DNA of 64,000 bases from Thunnus maccoyii (taxonomy: Eukaryota; Chordata; Actinopteri; Scombriformes; Scombridae): positions 12,859,925 through 12,923,924 of the forward strand of contig NC_056546.1 in the NCBI RefSeq assembly GCF_910596095.1, read 5' to 3'. The position numbers were made by a program, and so were the translations under genes. Position 1 is the first letter of the stretch, and every line of letters starts with the position of its first letter. Below the pieces are notes generated by a model that ran no database searches, was not told the origin of the DNA, and saw only the letters and a list, made by a program, of their open reading frames with translations. This document shows, one piece after another, positions 1 to 12,100 of this stretch.

Positions 1-3000
1 CAAACACAAAACAGAGGATAACAGTGACAACTGGTTATGTGAATAAGGCAGACATCACCCAGCCAGTAAAGAATAACTGGACAACTCATCATTTCTTTAT
101 CAGTGAATGTGCTTGTTATAAAAAGCGGGACTATTGAAAACAAGGTCAGTTTACTAAGTTGCTGCACGGTGACATGCATGCAACCTGCAAACACAATACG
201 GCTCCTCTACGCAGTCTGAAACTTATTTGGGGTCGACCCCCGTGTCTCAGACCAGGACTTAGTTAACTGAAATCTTAAGAAGCTTGACAGGCGTAGGATC
301 AGGTGTTTCAGTTTGAGTAAAGGAAGGTATGGGGCCTCTTGCCCCCAAGAGTGACCCTCACATGCCATGACTCTCCATACATCAGGTACCCCACTAATTA
401 CACTACCCCCTCCTATCAATCCTTGCCTTTCCGTCTGTGGTTTCTTCCATTATCCATGAGTGCCTGTTCTGTTCTGTGCACACTAACCACAGCCCTAATC
501 CATCAGGGATACATTACATGGGAGCCTCCAGCACTGGCCAGCAATCCCCTGCAATTGCTCAGCTCTATAAGGGGGGACCACTCCTATGTTGTGTAAGCAA
601 GTGATGTTGTACAGATTGTCACTGGCAATCAACAAGCAATAAAGAGATATCGTGGCAGTTATGTAACACCACGTTCACGTTGTGGAGGTGTACTATGGGT
701 GAGAGAGAGTTAAGAGTGTGTATGGGTGGGAGAATGTCAGAAAGAAAACTGAGCAGCATTCCATCGCTCCATTCATTCATTCATGAGGGGGCTCAGCTCA
801 CCATATGGACCCTTTGACTGCTCAGCATCGTGTGTAATAGGGGTATAAAAAAAAAAAAAAGATGCATGGTGATGCATTGATTTGAGAAAGTAAACTGAAT
901 CAGGAAAAGTGTACCATCAGTGTTAACTTGTGCTTAAGTGTAAGGTTTGAATAGGTTTTATTATTTAAGACTGATCAGATTAGTTGTTTTTTTTTATGTT
1001 TTACATTTATACTCAGAATAATGTAATTTAATCAAATTCTATCAAATTGAATTGTGAGCAGCGTGTGTGATTTGATCAACTCTGCTGAAAGACTAAAGCA
1101 CATTTTATCAGTGTGTGGTAATAAGGTCCATATTCTGGAGAACAAGAAAGTAGAAACAGCAGGACTGTTTTTTGTATCCATCTTGCTGCAAGTTGAAATA
1201 TTGTCTATTATGTCACTTATTAAACATTGGCTTCAGCTTCAATATTCCAATACTTCTTAGATGTCGATGTGTTCGCTGCCTGATCTTTGGCAATAAATTG
1301 GCTGATCTACTGCCAGTAAGCTAATTTATTGCAAATCTTGTTGCCTGCTGGTTTTCAGTCTTGCGCTGTTGTTTGGGATGACCTGCAGGTGTATGTAAAA
1401 CATGCTGACAAACTCAAACCCAACTACAGCAAATTGGAATATACCACAGAGGCCTACAGTCGGGACTTATGACACATGATGTCACCATGATAATTGGCCT
1501 ACTTTGTGCAAGCAGGATTGTCCGGATACACTGGCTCTGTCCTCAAGCCTAGGCTTGCACAGAAAAAGCCACCTTTGGAGGATGTAACACATTAAGTGTC
1601 AGGTTTGTATGAGGAAAATCCATTGTGGTTAACTGTAAGAAGTGCTATACCTTGCAGGCAAAGCAGAATGCCCAAGATTTGTCACAATTGTTGACAACAG
1701 GTTCTAAAAATACATCAAATTAGGCCATCTGTTACAAACACTAACAGGAGCTTTCATTTCTCTTTTTTCTATGGCTGCATTTGGGGGGTTGCTTAAAAAG
1801 CCTTGATCTACAGAGAAGTTGTCTGCACAACGCATGATTCAGACAGGAGCTATGTAATGGCTGACATTTAAAGAGAGGAAGCCAATCCAGAGCAACTGAG
1901 GAAAATAAACGGAAGAATGCAAACCACTGTCATTCATAACAGAAGACAAAACATTAGCTCATCTTGACTATAGGTTTTCCAGATGAGTAGAGGGCATGCA
2001 CACGCACAACCCTTTTGCATGCGACACTTTAATACCATCAGACACTGGATATTATATAAAAAAAATTAAACTAACTCTGACTAACAAATCTATGCAAATG
2101 AGGTGCTTTCTCTTTTTTCAGATGGAGATAAGACTAAGACCCCCAGGGTAGGAGTCGCTCATTTGAGAGTCAAAAAGCAACACCAGGGACAACTTCTTTT
2201 TTGAAGTCCTCACTATCACTACATAGAAACACCACAGTGAGACATGTTGATGGGAGCATTCCTATTGCATCCCAGAATGCTTTTCATCTCTAAGTAGAGT
2301 CTGGTGCCTGTCTTGGGGGGTTGGGGGAGTGCTTCTCTGGTGTATGTGAGAATGCCTCTTTTCTTTTCTTTTCAGCTGCAGGTCTTTGGCTCTGTGGGCG
2401 TCGAGACGCCAGACTTACAAATCTATCATGTTAATGAGGAAGGAATATACACAATGAGAAATAAAAGCACTGAAACAAATATACTAACAAAGTGAAATAA
2501 CCATGGTATTTGTTTTCCACTCCCTGAAGCCAAGTGGTATGAGTTTCAGTGTTTCTGTAGCAGCAGTAGTTATGACTGCAGGTCACAGAGAAGAAAGGGA
2601 AGCTTCTGAAATGAATAGAGAGTAGCATGGAGGCACAGACAGGCATGGCTAACAATCCTTTTCTGGTAGTTTTTGCATAATGCCTCGGGCCAGAGAACGA
2701 GTGAAAGAAAGAGAGCCACAGTATTAGAGGAATAGAAAGACAAATGACACAATAACAGCAAAAAAAAAACAGGAAAAAGGTTAGACTGAAATACACAGAA
2801 AAACAAAAAAAAAAAAGAGAGAAACTGACAGGGGGGGGGGAAAGTGGCAGCATGTGCGTCAGTGTGTGGACTGAGCGAGAGTTGTACACACAGACAGAGA
2901 ATGGACCAGTGGCTTGCTCAGCACACAGGCACACAGCTGCCCTCTGACAGAATGGAGCTCTAATAGGGCCTTTTGCCTGGAACACAAAGACGTTGCAAAT

Positions 3001-5250
3001 GCGTGCGTCTTAAGCACACACTGGAGCACAGAGCGAAACCCACCAGCCTTAATTACTTCCATAAATTATGGCTATACTATGTCCAAAACAAGTTTACAGG
3101 CTAACAATGCCAACTACAACTTCAGTGCATCAAGTTGTGCCTCACTAAAACGTTTAAAACCATAAAGTGATTACCAGCAACTGAGGTAAAGCAGAAAGTG
3201 ATGAGAATATGTGGTTTTCTTCTTCCTCTTTTGTCAGATATAGGGCTGAATATCAAACCTCTTTTGGTAGTACAGATCAAATATATCAAAAAATATCTGA
3301 GTGCTTGTTTATTTGTTCAGTAATCAGATATTTCCCGACATAAATCATCATTTAGATCATTTTTGAGTGTATTTCCTCAAAGTTTTTGTTTGACTAGTTT
3401 GTCTCAAGACAGCATTTAACACAGATGCATTTAAACTTTGGCTCATTTTGCAGAATAAAATAATCAACATGTTTGTATTCTTCAAGGAAAGATATCAAAG
3501 AAGTACTTTTGTACTTGTAAAACTGAACTGAAACTTGGGTACCATATTGGCACCACTATAGAAACATTTCAACCTCGTCCTTGTCAGATAAAATGAAAAG
3601 GTACGATAAAAGCAATAGTGGTTTATTTTAGAAATCAAAGCAAGGTTTAGTCATCATAATCTTCCCATATGAAAAATGCTCAGAACAAGTTTCCTCTGAA
3701 GCTAACCAGTATTTGTGAAGCACCCTTATCAACATCCCCTTTGTAATTAGACACTAGAGCTGACACGCGATTAAATCTTTGCCTTGACTCTCCGCTTCAT
3801 TTCAAACCTGAACTTCAACTGCACCTTACATTTATGAGAGCGTTTATATTCTGAGCAGGATTCTTGAGAAAGCTACTGACATTTCCTGTTTTAGGCCATC
3901 TCAGTGAGTCAAGGACAGCAAAGTGTTACGGTGCCAATGAGAAACATTTCCAGGTATTTTCCAATTAGGGTACCCTGATACCAAACCAGTTCTTCATGGT
4001 ATTCTGTTTATGGTGTCCACAAAGATAACCCGGCTGTCGTGCAATATTAGAAAAGGACAAAACGTTAGTGCCAACTGTGACTTCCTAACCCACAATAGGA
4101 AAGGAAACAACAATGACAAATAACCAGTTTTAGTGCACTGCTGTCACTGAGTTTTTTGGCTTTCATTCTGAACTAACAGGGCAATAAAGTAGTTGCAAAA
4201 TGAGCTCGACCTCTGACCTGTAATTAAGACACATAGCCACCAATGCATCCACAAGTTAATAGATATTTTAAGAAGAGAATTGACTTTATTTACTTAATAA
4301 TAAAATATTTTTTCCATATTTAAGCTCTTATATATTATTTCTTATTGGTGTGCTCACTTTCATAAGTGTGTAACAACATATAAATTTACTATAAGTGGTC
4401 ACATACGCAGTCATAACAACAGACTATAACAAAGCGTATGTTTTGATTTGACTCAAAGGATGCTGTCTTATATCTTTGCACTGAAAACAGAGGAAGAACA
4501 AAGTGATTCATAGTTTCAACCTCTTCAGCAAAAAAGACAAAAAACAAAAAAAACACACCCACTGATAAACTACTCTCAGAAAAACAGATAATTTAGTAAT
4601 TACAGATCACTATCTTAAGAGGAAACAAAAACCTAAATGTGTGGTAGAGATTGGTGAGAGATATGCACCCAGGCGTTATTACTCAGAGCATTCAGACCTA
4701 TCTCATTCTCTTCTCATAGGTTGTGGTGAGAAACTGTGTCAATGTGAGCTGCAAATTAACCAAGCTGCCTCTCCAGCTATAGGTATTATATTTGACAGCA
4801 GCTTGATTATTACCACACGGCTGATAGATGGAGGGGAGTTTTTTGTGTCTGTGTGAGTGTGTGTGCAACCCTCTAGTCTTTTAGTGGAGCAACAGGTTGG
4901 CCTGGCAGATTCAGATACTGGTGCTCACTTGTAAATCCCACAGCTGCTGATTTAGTCCTGCAAACTAATCTGAAGTTACTAACGTGACATCCACAAAAGC
5001 TGCAGCTCTTTATGGCAATTCTGTTTTTTTTTCTTATGGGAGCAGGGCATGAATGAAAAAACAAATGCAATTTTTCAACAAAAAAATAGACAACTTATTT
5101 TTTCTGATTTGTGGCCCCCTAAGTAACCTAACAATGTTGTCATGTAATGTTTCAATATCAGACGAAACCCCAGCATGAGCAGACAGAAAGTCAACTTCGG
5201 AGCGGTGTTAAGAAGAAGCAGATGATGATGCATGCCCTAACGCAGTAAGA
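1..5250. other. Intergenic or intronic stretch with no coding exon recognised
   Basis: AT-rich sequence with short homopolymers. Reading frames here are low in complexity and lack splice-bounded conserved segments. By synteny this stretch could be the first intron of a fam53b gene running leftwards off the window, but none of its coding exons is visible, so that is inference only. Confidence 0.5.
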
Positions 5251-5259
5251 AATATCAAC

Positions 5260-5500
5260 TACCTGGCCAGCAGAGGCTCTTTCGAAGTTAGGTCATCTTC
5301 AACAAAGAGGAGAGAGGAGAAATCTCAGAAGTTTCTCGCAGTTGCAGCCGCCAGTTCAGCGTCGCCAGCGCCAGACTGAGCAGGACTGCGAGCAGCTGAG
5401 AGCTCGCTGCTGCTTTCAGCCTTCAGCGTTTGATTGTAACAATATCCGCTCGCAGATAAACCACGTCGACGGGGGGAGGAGAGGAGAAAGGTGGGCGACT
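5260..5500 (-). promoter_or_regulatory. fam53b: GC-rich patch, candidate fam53b promoter and noncoding first exon
   Basis: Between about 5340 and 5500 the sequence becomes clearly richer in GC and CpG than its surroundings, as a vertebrate promoter would. On the minus strand a plausible splice donor (CCAG followed by GTAGTT) lies near 5262-5268, so a noncoding first exon reading leftwards would fit. In other vertebrates FAM53B lies next to EEF1AKMT2 on the same strand, which predicts its 5' end here. No coding sequence supports the name. It may instead be an unrelated CpG patch. Confidence 0.3.
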
Positions 5501-5769
5501 GGCAAACTTGTTGATCGACAGGAATGCAAGGTTAATATACAACACGACACAAATGCTGTGATTAATAGTTTAAAAACTACAAAACTCCGAAATGTGTGAT
5601 TACACAACGGTTGAAGATTTATTTACAGCGAACACCCCCACCCCTGCCGAGTTGGTACGTCCCTCTACGATCGTCCACCCTCAGGCATTTACAATACTCA
5701 TGTGCTACTTTGTATTACGATGCTTTTCATTGACGTTAATGAAGCAAATAGGTGTTGACTTCACGGCAG

Positions 5770-6527
5770 TGTTGAAAGAAGTACTTTTAAAAGATCCTTT
5801 TAACTTAAGTAAAAGTATCAATACAGCAATGTAAAAATGAATACATTACAATTTTACAATGTAAAAAATACAAGTAAAAGTCCTGCATGAAAAATCCTAC
5901 ATAACAGCAAAAAGTATTTAGAGCATTAAAGTAAAAGCAGTGATTTAGTAGTTTGGTCCCTGTGACTGATATATTATATATGACTTCATTAGATTATTAA
6001 CACTGACGCATCAGTGTGTAGGCAGCATGTTACTGTTGTAGCTGCTGGAGGTGGAGCTAGTTTGAACTACTTTATATACAGTTTAGTCCATTTGTTCCCA
6101 AGCTAGGGGTTGGGCCCCTTCAAAGGGTCACCGGATAAATCTGAGGGGTCTTGAGATGATTAATGGGAGGAAAGAAGAAAAAACAAAGTTCTGATACACA
6201 AAACTGTTTTCAGTTTTTGACTTTCTCTCTAACTTTCTTTTCTCTTCTCATGAAATGTGACTACACGCTGCTTCTTGTTAAACATCAAATAGCTTGGGAA
6301 CCACTGGTTTAATCTGGTTTAAACAATATGTTGTATTTTAAAAGCTTGTCATATTATCCGTCAAATAAATGTAGTGGAGTAGAAAGTACAATATTTCCCT
6401 CTGAAATGTAATGGAGTGGAAGTATGAAGTAGCATCAAATGGAAATACTCAAGTACAAGAACCTCAAAATTGTACTTAAGTACAGTACTTAAGTAAATGT
6501 ACTTAGTTACTTTCTACCACTGCTTCA
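5770..6527 (-). repeat. Teleost interspersed repeat, interrupted by a younger element
   Basis: The right end (6345-6527) carries repeated ACTTAAGTA-type words and ends in TCTACCACTGC. The body resembles, in inverse orientation, the copy at 50066-50527: both have a block of TCAGAGGGAAA or GAGAGGAAAA followed by TACTCCACT and ATTTGAC, then a poly-AT interior. I recognise it as an abundant fish repeat but cannot name the superfamily. It is split by the insertion at 6085-6312. Confidence 0.65.
6085..6312. mobile_element. hAT-like non-autonomous DNA transposon nested in an older repeat
   Basis: The ends are imperfect inverted repeats: TTGTTCCCAAGCTAGGGG on the left and AGCTTGGGAACCACTGG on the right. 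The CAGTGGTTCCCAA terminus is typical of hAT/Charlie-type short elements. It holds no coding sequence and interrupts the repeat at 5770-6527, so it is younger than its host. Confidence 0.6.
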
Positions 6528-6529
6528 TA

Positions 6530-8840
6530 GTACTACAATGAAAGCAGAATTTACACTTATTAATCAACAAAGTTGCCTTTATGCCTCTTTGTCATTCACT
6601 TCAATGTTGTATTTGTAATTAGGCTAAAACAATACCCCACACATCTACAGGAAACAACTGATTTAAAAAAAAAAAACTGTGATTACCATTCACACTTATA
6701 TATTTCGCTGTAATGTAGCTGTGGTAACCATTACTCAAAAGGCGGAGTGTGAAAAGATCTGAAATGCCTTGAAAGAGGAATCTTCCCCACTTCCACATTG
6801 GCTCTCCTGCCATGGAAAACTTCACTTCTACATGGTGCAGTAATTCAATCAATCCACGAAAATCCTATTAAGAGACTTTCAAACATGTTTCCAGGGAGAT
6901 GGAGTGAAAAAACATAAATATTTGCAGTATCACACTTGAGAGGTTAAAATGAAAGCGTGGTATTCATGCTGGTAGGGCAGCCAGTGGGCTATGGCATCAA
7001 GTCTAAAACCTTATAGGTTAACATTATGAGTGGAATAAAAGTGTAGCTTCGAACAAGTGCCAACCCAGAAGCCGTGAAAGTGCTGACTGTGGTAAACATA
7101 CTGTACAGCTCAGTTGAAACCAGCAAGAGCCAAAGTTTTATGATTTATTTTACTTTATGGTGGACGGTAATGAAATACTTTCAAAGATGACAGAAAGAAA
7201 GTCTTCCAACTTCCCGTTTTTGAAATAACGGAGTGTCAGGAGGATATTGCCGTAACCATAATTACTTTATTCTTGTAAATTATTCATGGTGTTTTAAGAA
7301 ACTTCACTTAATAGTATTTTTTCCTGAATAATAATTTCATTCATGAATCCACTGTTGGGAATGATGTTGCATGGAAAAACTGACCACACAACTCATGACT
7401 TAACTTAGGCATTCAGAAATGTACCAAAGTCTGTCTCTTAGCAGTAGTACCTACGCGTGGGAAATGAGTAGGCTACACTAAATTCATGAAGTTAATAAAT
7501 CAAAATCTAACGACACTGTTCCAATGTCAAATACTCAACAAGCTACCTAAAAGATGTCTCAAACACAATAGGAAAAGTGTTGACACAGGTAAAGGAGACA
7601 ACAATTAATTGAGCTTGAGATGAATGGAGGCTTTTTCACTTCATGGGAAAGTCTCTGTGAGAGTTGTGCCTACGTTTGTAGGCATAATACGCACATCCAG
7701 GCAGGATATCCAGAGCCTTGTAAAATTCCAGGCAGTAATTCTTGTAAAGCTTTCATGTGTTTACTCAACAGCATGCCTCAACATCGATGGCTCCCATTGG
7801 GCCACTGGCCCAGCTTCCAATTAGGATCCAGAGTTTGGCAGATTAATGAAGCCATTGCAAGAGGAAATGGCAGACAAGCTTCTCTCCTCACAGAAGCCAT
7901 GGCCTCTTGTTTATTCATTATGTCCGAAGTTCTTAATCATGGTTTTCAGGACCCCAAGCGCTGCTGGTTTCCAGTTTAGCCAATTAGGTAGAGGCTATTT
8001 TTCATGTGACATGAAAGATAGATGGAATTAACTACTTAATAAGACAGCACAGTGGTTCTAAAACCTGTGGGTCAGGACTTTGAACAGGGTCCTTGCAAAG
8101 TAATTTGGAGGGGACATTATATGATTTATGGAACAGGGGAAAACATATTCAGAGATAAAGAACACATTTTGGCTTCCGGGCATGATAATTAGTTAAATCA
8201 AACATCCCTGTCTTGTTAAATTATTGGCACAAATAGCCTCAGCTGAGTAATATTATGGTCAAAAAGTGCCAGCGGGTGCATGAAGGTGAAGAGTTCACAA
8301 ATGAAAGGATGCCACAAGACATGGGAACCTTCTTTTACGTCAAAACAGCATTTCTTCAAGGGCCAGAGAGCTAATGTTAATCAGAGCTAAGAGGTTTCAT
8401 GTGAAAACATTTCATATGATCAAATATCAATTAATCTGACATTTCTCTATTACTAGTTTACATCATGCAATTTTAAAACACAGGCTGTGACATCAATGAT
8501 ATTCTGTGAATAGGACAGATGATGGCTTTGTTTTATAATCCACTTAAAAGACAGGAGTTATCAGATATTCCTGTGTATGCATCGAAGCTGTTTAGGAAAA
8601 AAGAAAAAAAAGTAATTTGATAAAAAATTCCTTTTTTTGGAATAGTAATAATAATCATGAGATATTGGCAATACACTCCACCATGAAAGCACCATTTGAA
8701 CATATGTAAACAACCTTGAAGCTGAAATTGAATTAAATAATTTTGTTAATTGTCTGCATAAATGTATTACATTACAAAAAAGAGGAGCCTATAACACTGT
8801 AGATCATTGTAAAGATAATACAACAGCAACGATACAAAAC
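6530..8840. other. Non-coding stretch; possible conserved block at 7620-8035
   Basis: No exon or RNA gene recognised. The part at about 7620-8035 is of balanced composition and higher complexity than its flanks and has overlapping open frames on the plus strand. It has no domain, no convincing splice sites and no family resemblance. It is more like a conserved non-coding element than a gene, but this cannot be judged from one sequence. Confidence 0.3.
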
Positions 8841-8847
8841 AGATTAA

Positions 8848-8853
8848 TTTATT
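8848..8853 (-). terminator. eef1akmt2: Polyadenylation signal of eef1akmt2
   Basis: AATAAA on the minus strand about 207 bp past the eef1akmt2 stop codon, giving a short 3' UTR. It is the first canonical hexamer I see downstream. The cleavage site itself is not determined. Confidence 0.5.
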
Positions 8854-9059
8854 TCAAAAGAACTGTCCCACTCAATTGCACTGTATGTCTGCTTTGTCAT
8901 ATACTGTTTTTTAAAAAAGGAATAGTAAATAATCAGTTCCTGTATGATCATGTCATGATGTACTGGTACAGGTTCTGTGATTTCCTGTGATAAACACAAG
9001 GCTGCAGAGTTGATGGGACAAAAAACAACAAATTTCCTCCTACGCTGCTGCTTTGAAAA

Positions 9060-9157
9060 TCAGTGTACTCTCTTGAAGATGAGCGCTGTCACACTGTTGC
9101 CAATCTTGCCTCCGAATTGGAAACTGGGTGTAGGCAACTCCTGTACAAATTCAAATC
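9060..9157 (-). CDS. eef1akmt2: eef1akmt2 coding exon 6 (last)
   Basis: 98 nt, residues 206-237. Acceptor CTCACAG is followed by the codons for GFEFVQELPTPSFQFGG, and the exon ends KRVH and TGA. It lies 1.6 kb beyond exon 5, past a TTAA-bounded element, so it is easily missed: reading on through the exon 5 donor gives a false early stop at 10743. Confidence 0.93.
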
Positions 9158-12100
9158 CTGTGAGGCAACGCAGAGAAAAAACGTACAGGTGAAGAAATGT
9201 GCATTATGCAAACTTACCAAGCAATTTACATTCTGTTGACAAACTTATAAAACATCAACACGCTGTCTTAAACACAAACATGCCTGAGAGTCTTTTCTTG
9301 CTGACTATGGCTACAGAGGGGTTAGGAAGAGAACTGTGAGTCAAGAACTATCCGTCCACCATCTGCGGTGCATCCTGGGGCCTAGTAAAGACAGGCTGTC
9401 AGTGTGACAGATGAGATATCATGGCCCTTTGGCCCCCTGCAGGCTCTCCAGAGTGACTACACTGAGAAGAGTGACAGCCAATGGAAGCTTGCCGAAATTC
9501 TGACTTTACAAGGCTGTTGTTGCCTGCAGCTTAACAACCTGCCAGGAGACTGCTGTAGTCGTGGAACTGTGTCTGTGTTTTGACTGAGTGTCAGTCAACA
9601 AACCTCCCAAATAAAAAGATGTTACGTGTCAGAGAGGCACGACTATAAATTACACTGATGTACACCTAAAGGATTACATTTTTACCCCAGCTTTTTAAGC
9701 CATTTAAAACACAGCAAAACTTACTTGTACTTAACATTACAAACCATGCCATGTATTTTTAGATTTTTAATGTTTAAGGTTTTCCTCTCCAGGCAGCCAT
9801 TTAATCATGTTGGTCATATAGAAAATCAACACACTAATCCACCACAGAAAACATTTGTGAATATTACTTAAAGGACCAGTGTGTAGGATTTAGTGCCATC
9901 TAGCGGTGTGGTTACAGATTGCAACCAACTGATAACACCTCCCTATCCAAGCGTGTAGGAAAACCTAAGGTGGCTGTGAAACTTGCGAAAAATGCGAAAG
10001 ACCCTCTCTAGAGCCAGTGTTTGGTTTGTCCATTCTGGGCTACTGTAAAAACACGGCAGCCTCTGTGGAAGAGGACCTGCTCTCTATGTCGATATAAAGG
10101 ACTCATTCTAAGGTAACGAAAACACAACGATTCATATTTTCAGGTGATTAAACACTAATTAAAACGTACTTATGAATATTAAATTCCATTTCTGTTCCAT
10201 TAGATGCCACTAAATTCTACCCACTGCACCTTTAATTGTAAAAGGTAATTTTGTCTAATGCACACATTTATCTAAAAAGTTTACATGTTTTCTTTTGAGT
10301 TTATATGAACATGAGAAAACCTCTACAACTGCATTAATACAGAACTAATTGCCACTGTGAATGACTGTTCCATACAATACGAATGGATGCATCAAAACAC
10401 TCAACGCATTTATTTAAAAACATATTGCTGCTTTCAAAAGCAATTAACAAAATTATTTCTTATATCGGAAATGACCAGAGTGTGTTTCTTTTTACATTTC
10501 ATAAAAAAAATAAAATATAGACTAGAAATTGTTTAATCAAGGCACAATCAAAACAAAGAAAGGAATGAATTGACATAATTGGAGTGACCAATCAAGATAT
10601 GTTGAAAATAATGTGCTTTGGAGTTGTTTGGGAGAACTGTGCACTCCAAGAAGCAAGCCCTACGCAGCTCTCTCATAAAAGCATTTAACAGGATTTAACA
10701 AAAATTGATCAAAATAAATGATCAGACCTACAATAATTAATTTCAGCATTTCCCCTCACCTTCACTGAATCGATCTAGCAGCTGCTCTTTTGTCCAGTTA
10801 CAGGAAGTAATAGCGAAGAGTCCTTGGTCCTTAAGAGCATCTTTAAGAGCTTGTACGTAGAGTTTTTTGACCTCTGTGGTGTTGTCTGGGTTTAGGCTTA
10901 TTGCATCAAAAGTTCCTTTGTCGATGCAGACATCAAAACCCTTTATTTCCCCTTGACAGTTTAAGAAATCCACCTCCTGAAATGAAGAAAAGTTGACAAA
11001 TTAAGATTAACAACACCCCTACAGCAAATGTACATTATGGAAACTACTATTTAGTCTGACTTTTTAGATGTGGGGTACGCGATATCATTACCGGCAGAAG
11101 AAATCTTTCAGCATCAACCAAGATTAAATGTGTAATACCTCACTGGATCACTTAAAACTAAATTAAAACTGCTGACATGACCGCGCTTAATTCTCCAGAG
11201 GTTGCTGACCTACCATACAACCAGTGAAAAGAGCCCTTTATCTGGACGAGGGGCATAACACCAGATCTCTGGGGTGAGCTGAAGAGCCACATACTCACAA
11301 ACCATGGGTCACAAAATTTGAGATTTATGAGTGATTCACTGGAGACAGAAATGTCCATATATTGTTGTAACTGACAGAGTTCAATTTGAGTGTGAGCCTA
11401 TAAAAACAGGGGAAAAAAAACTTGGAGGATGTTAAAGGAAGAATGTATGAAGGTGAAGTGTCAAAGCAGCAGTAGACAGTGACTAATGTAAACGGAGACG
11501 AGGCTTGACAGATTTGAGAGTAAGAATGACCTTTGAGGCAACACGCTTTTTTAATCACGTGGCTGAAACTCTGCACACTCCTTCAGACTCCATGCAGGGC
11601 TGCACATGCACAAACACAAGCACATTCACACAAGTTATTTTGGCATTCTGCAGTATTAGCAATATGGACAAGATGCCAACATACCATTTCTCTCTCTCTC
11701 TCTCACACACGCAGCCATATAACCACTGTGCTACCCCAGTCCAGCTAAGGTCAATATTGACTTCAATGGCAGGCTCTCTACCCAAGCAAAGCACACACCG
11801 TCATAGCTGTGTGATGCACAGAAACTATATGCAACTGTATTATGCACACAGGAGAGGAAAACTCACTCATCATGACAGCCCTTATAGACCAGCCAGCATT
11901 TAAACCCTGTTTTTCTTGCATGTACTTGTTAGCAGATGTGTTAAATCCTGTCAATTCATTTGGGGTTTGAGGTGGTTTAAATCTGAATGGTGGGCAGACT
12001 TCCACCACTCTCAGGGCCTTCTTCTTATCCAACCCTCCCACACGGTAAACACAGGAGAGTTTCCTCTAACCTTCCCAGGCCCAGGCATGGGCATAGGCCC

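Noticed and set aside
2431..2985. 184-codon open frame on the minus strand
   Set aside because: Low-complexity Phe/Leu/Ser-rich reading through A-runs and AG-rich DNA (poly-T on that strand); no domain and no splice context.
7620..7979. 119-codon plus-strand frame
   Set aside because: Overlaps other open frames, no family resemblance, no splice sites matching a conserved exon; kept only as a possible non-coding element.
10743..10759. Reading on past eef1akmt2 exon 5 to a TGA
   Set aside because: The true donor GTGAGG is at 10759, and the conserved C-terminal exon is found at 9060-9157 with matching phase.
11505..11903. 132-codon plus-strand frame in eef1akmt2 intron 4
   Set aside because: Low-complexity Ser/His/Thr reading across a CT/CA simple repeat.
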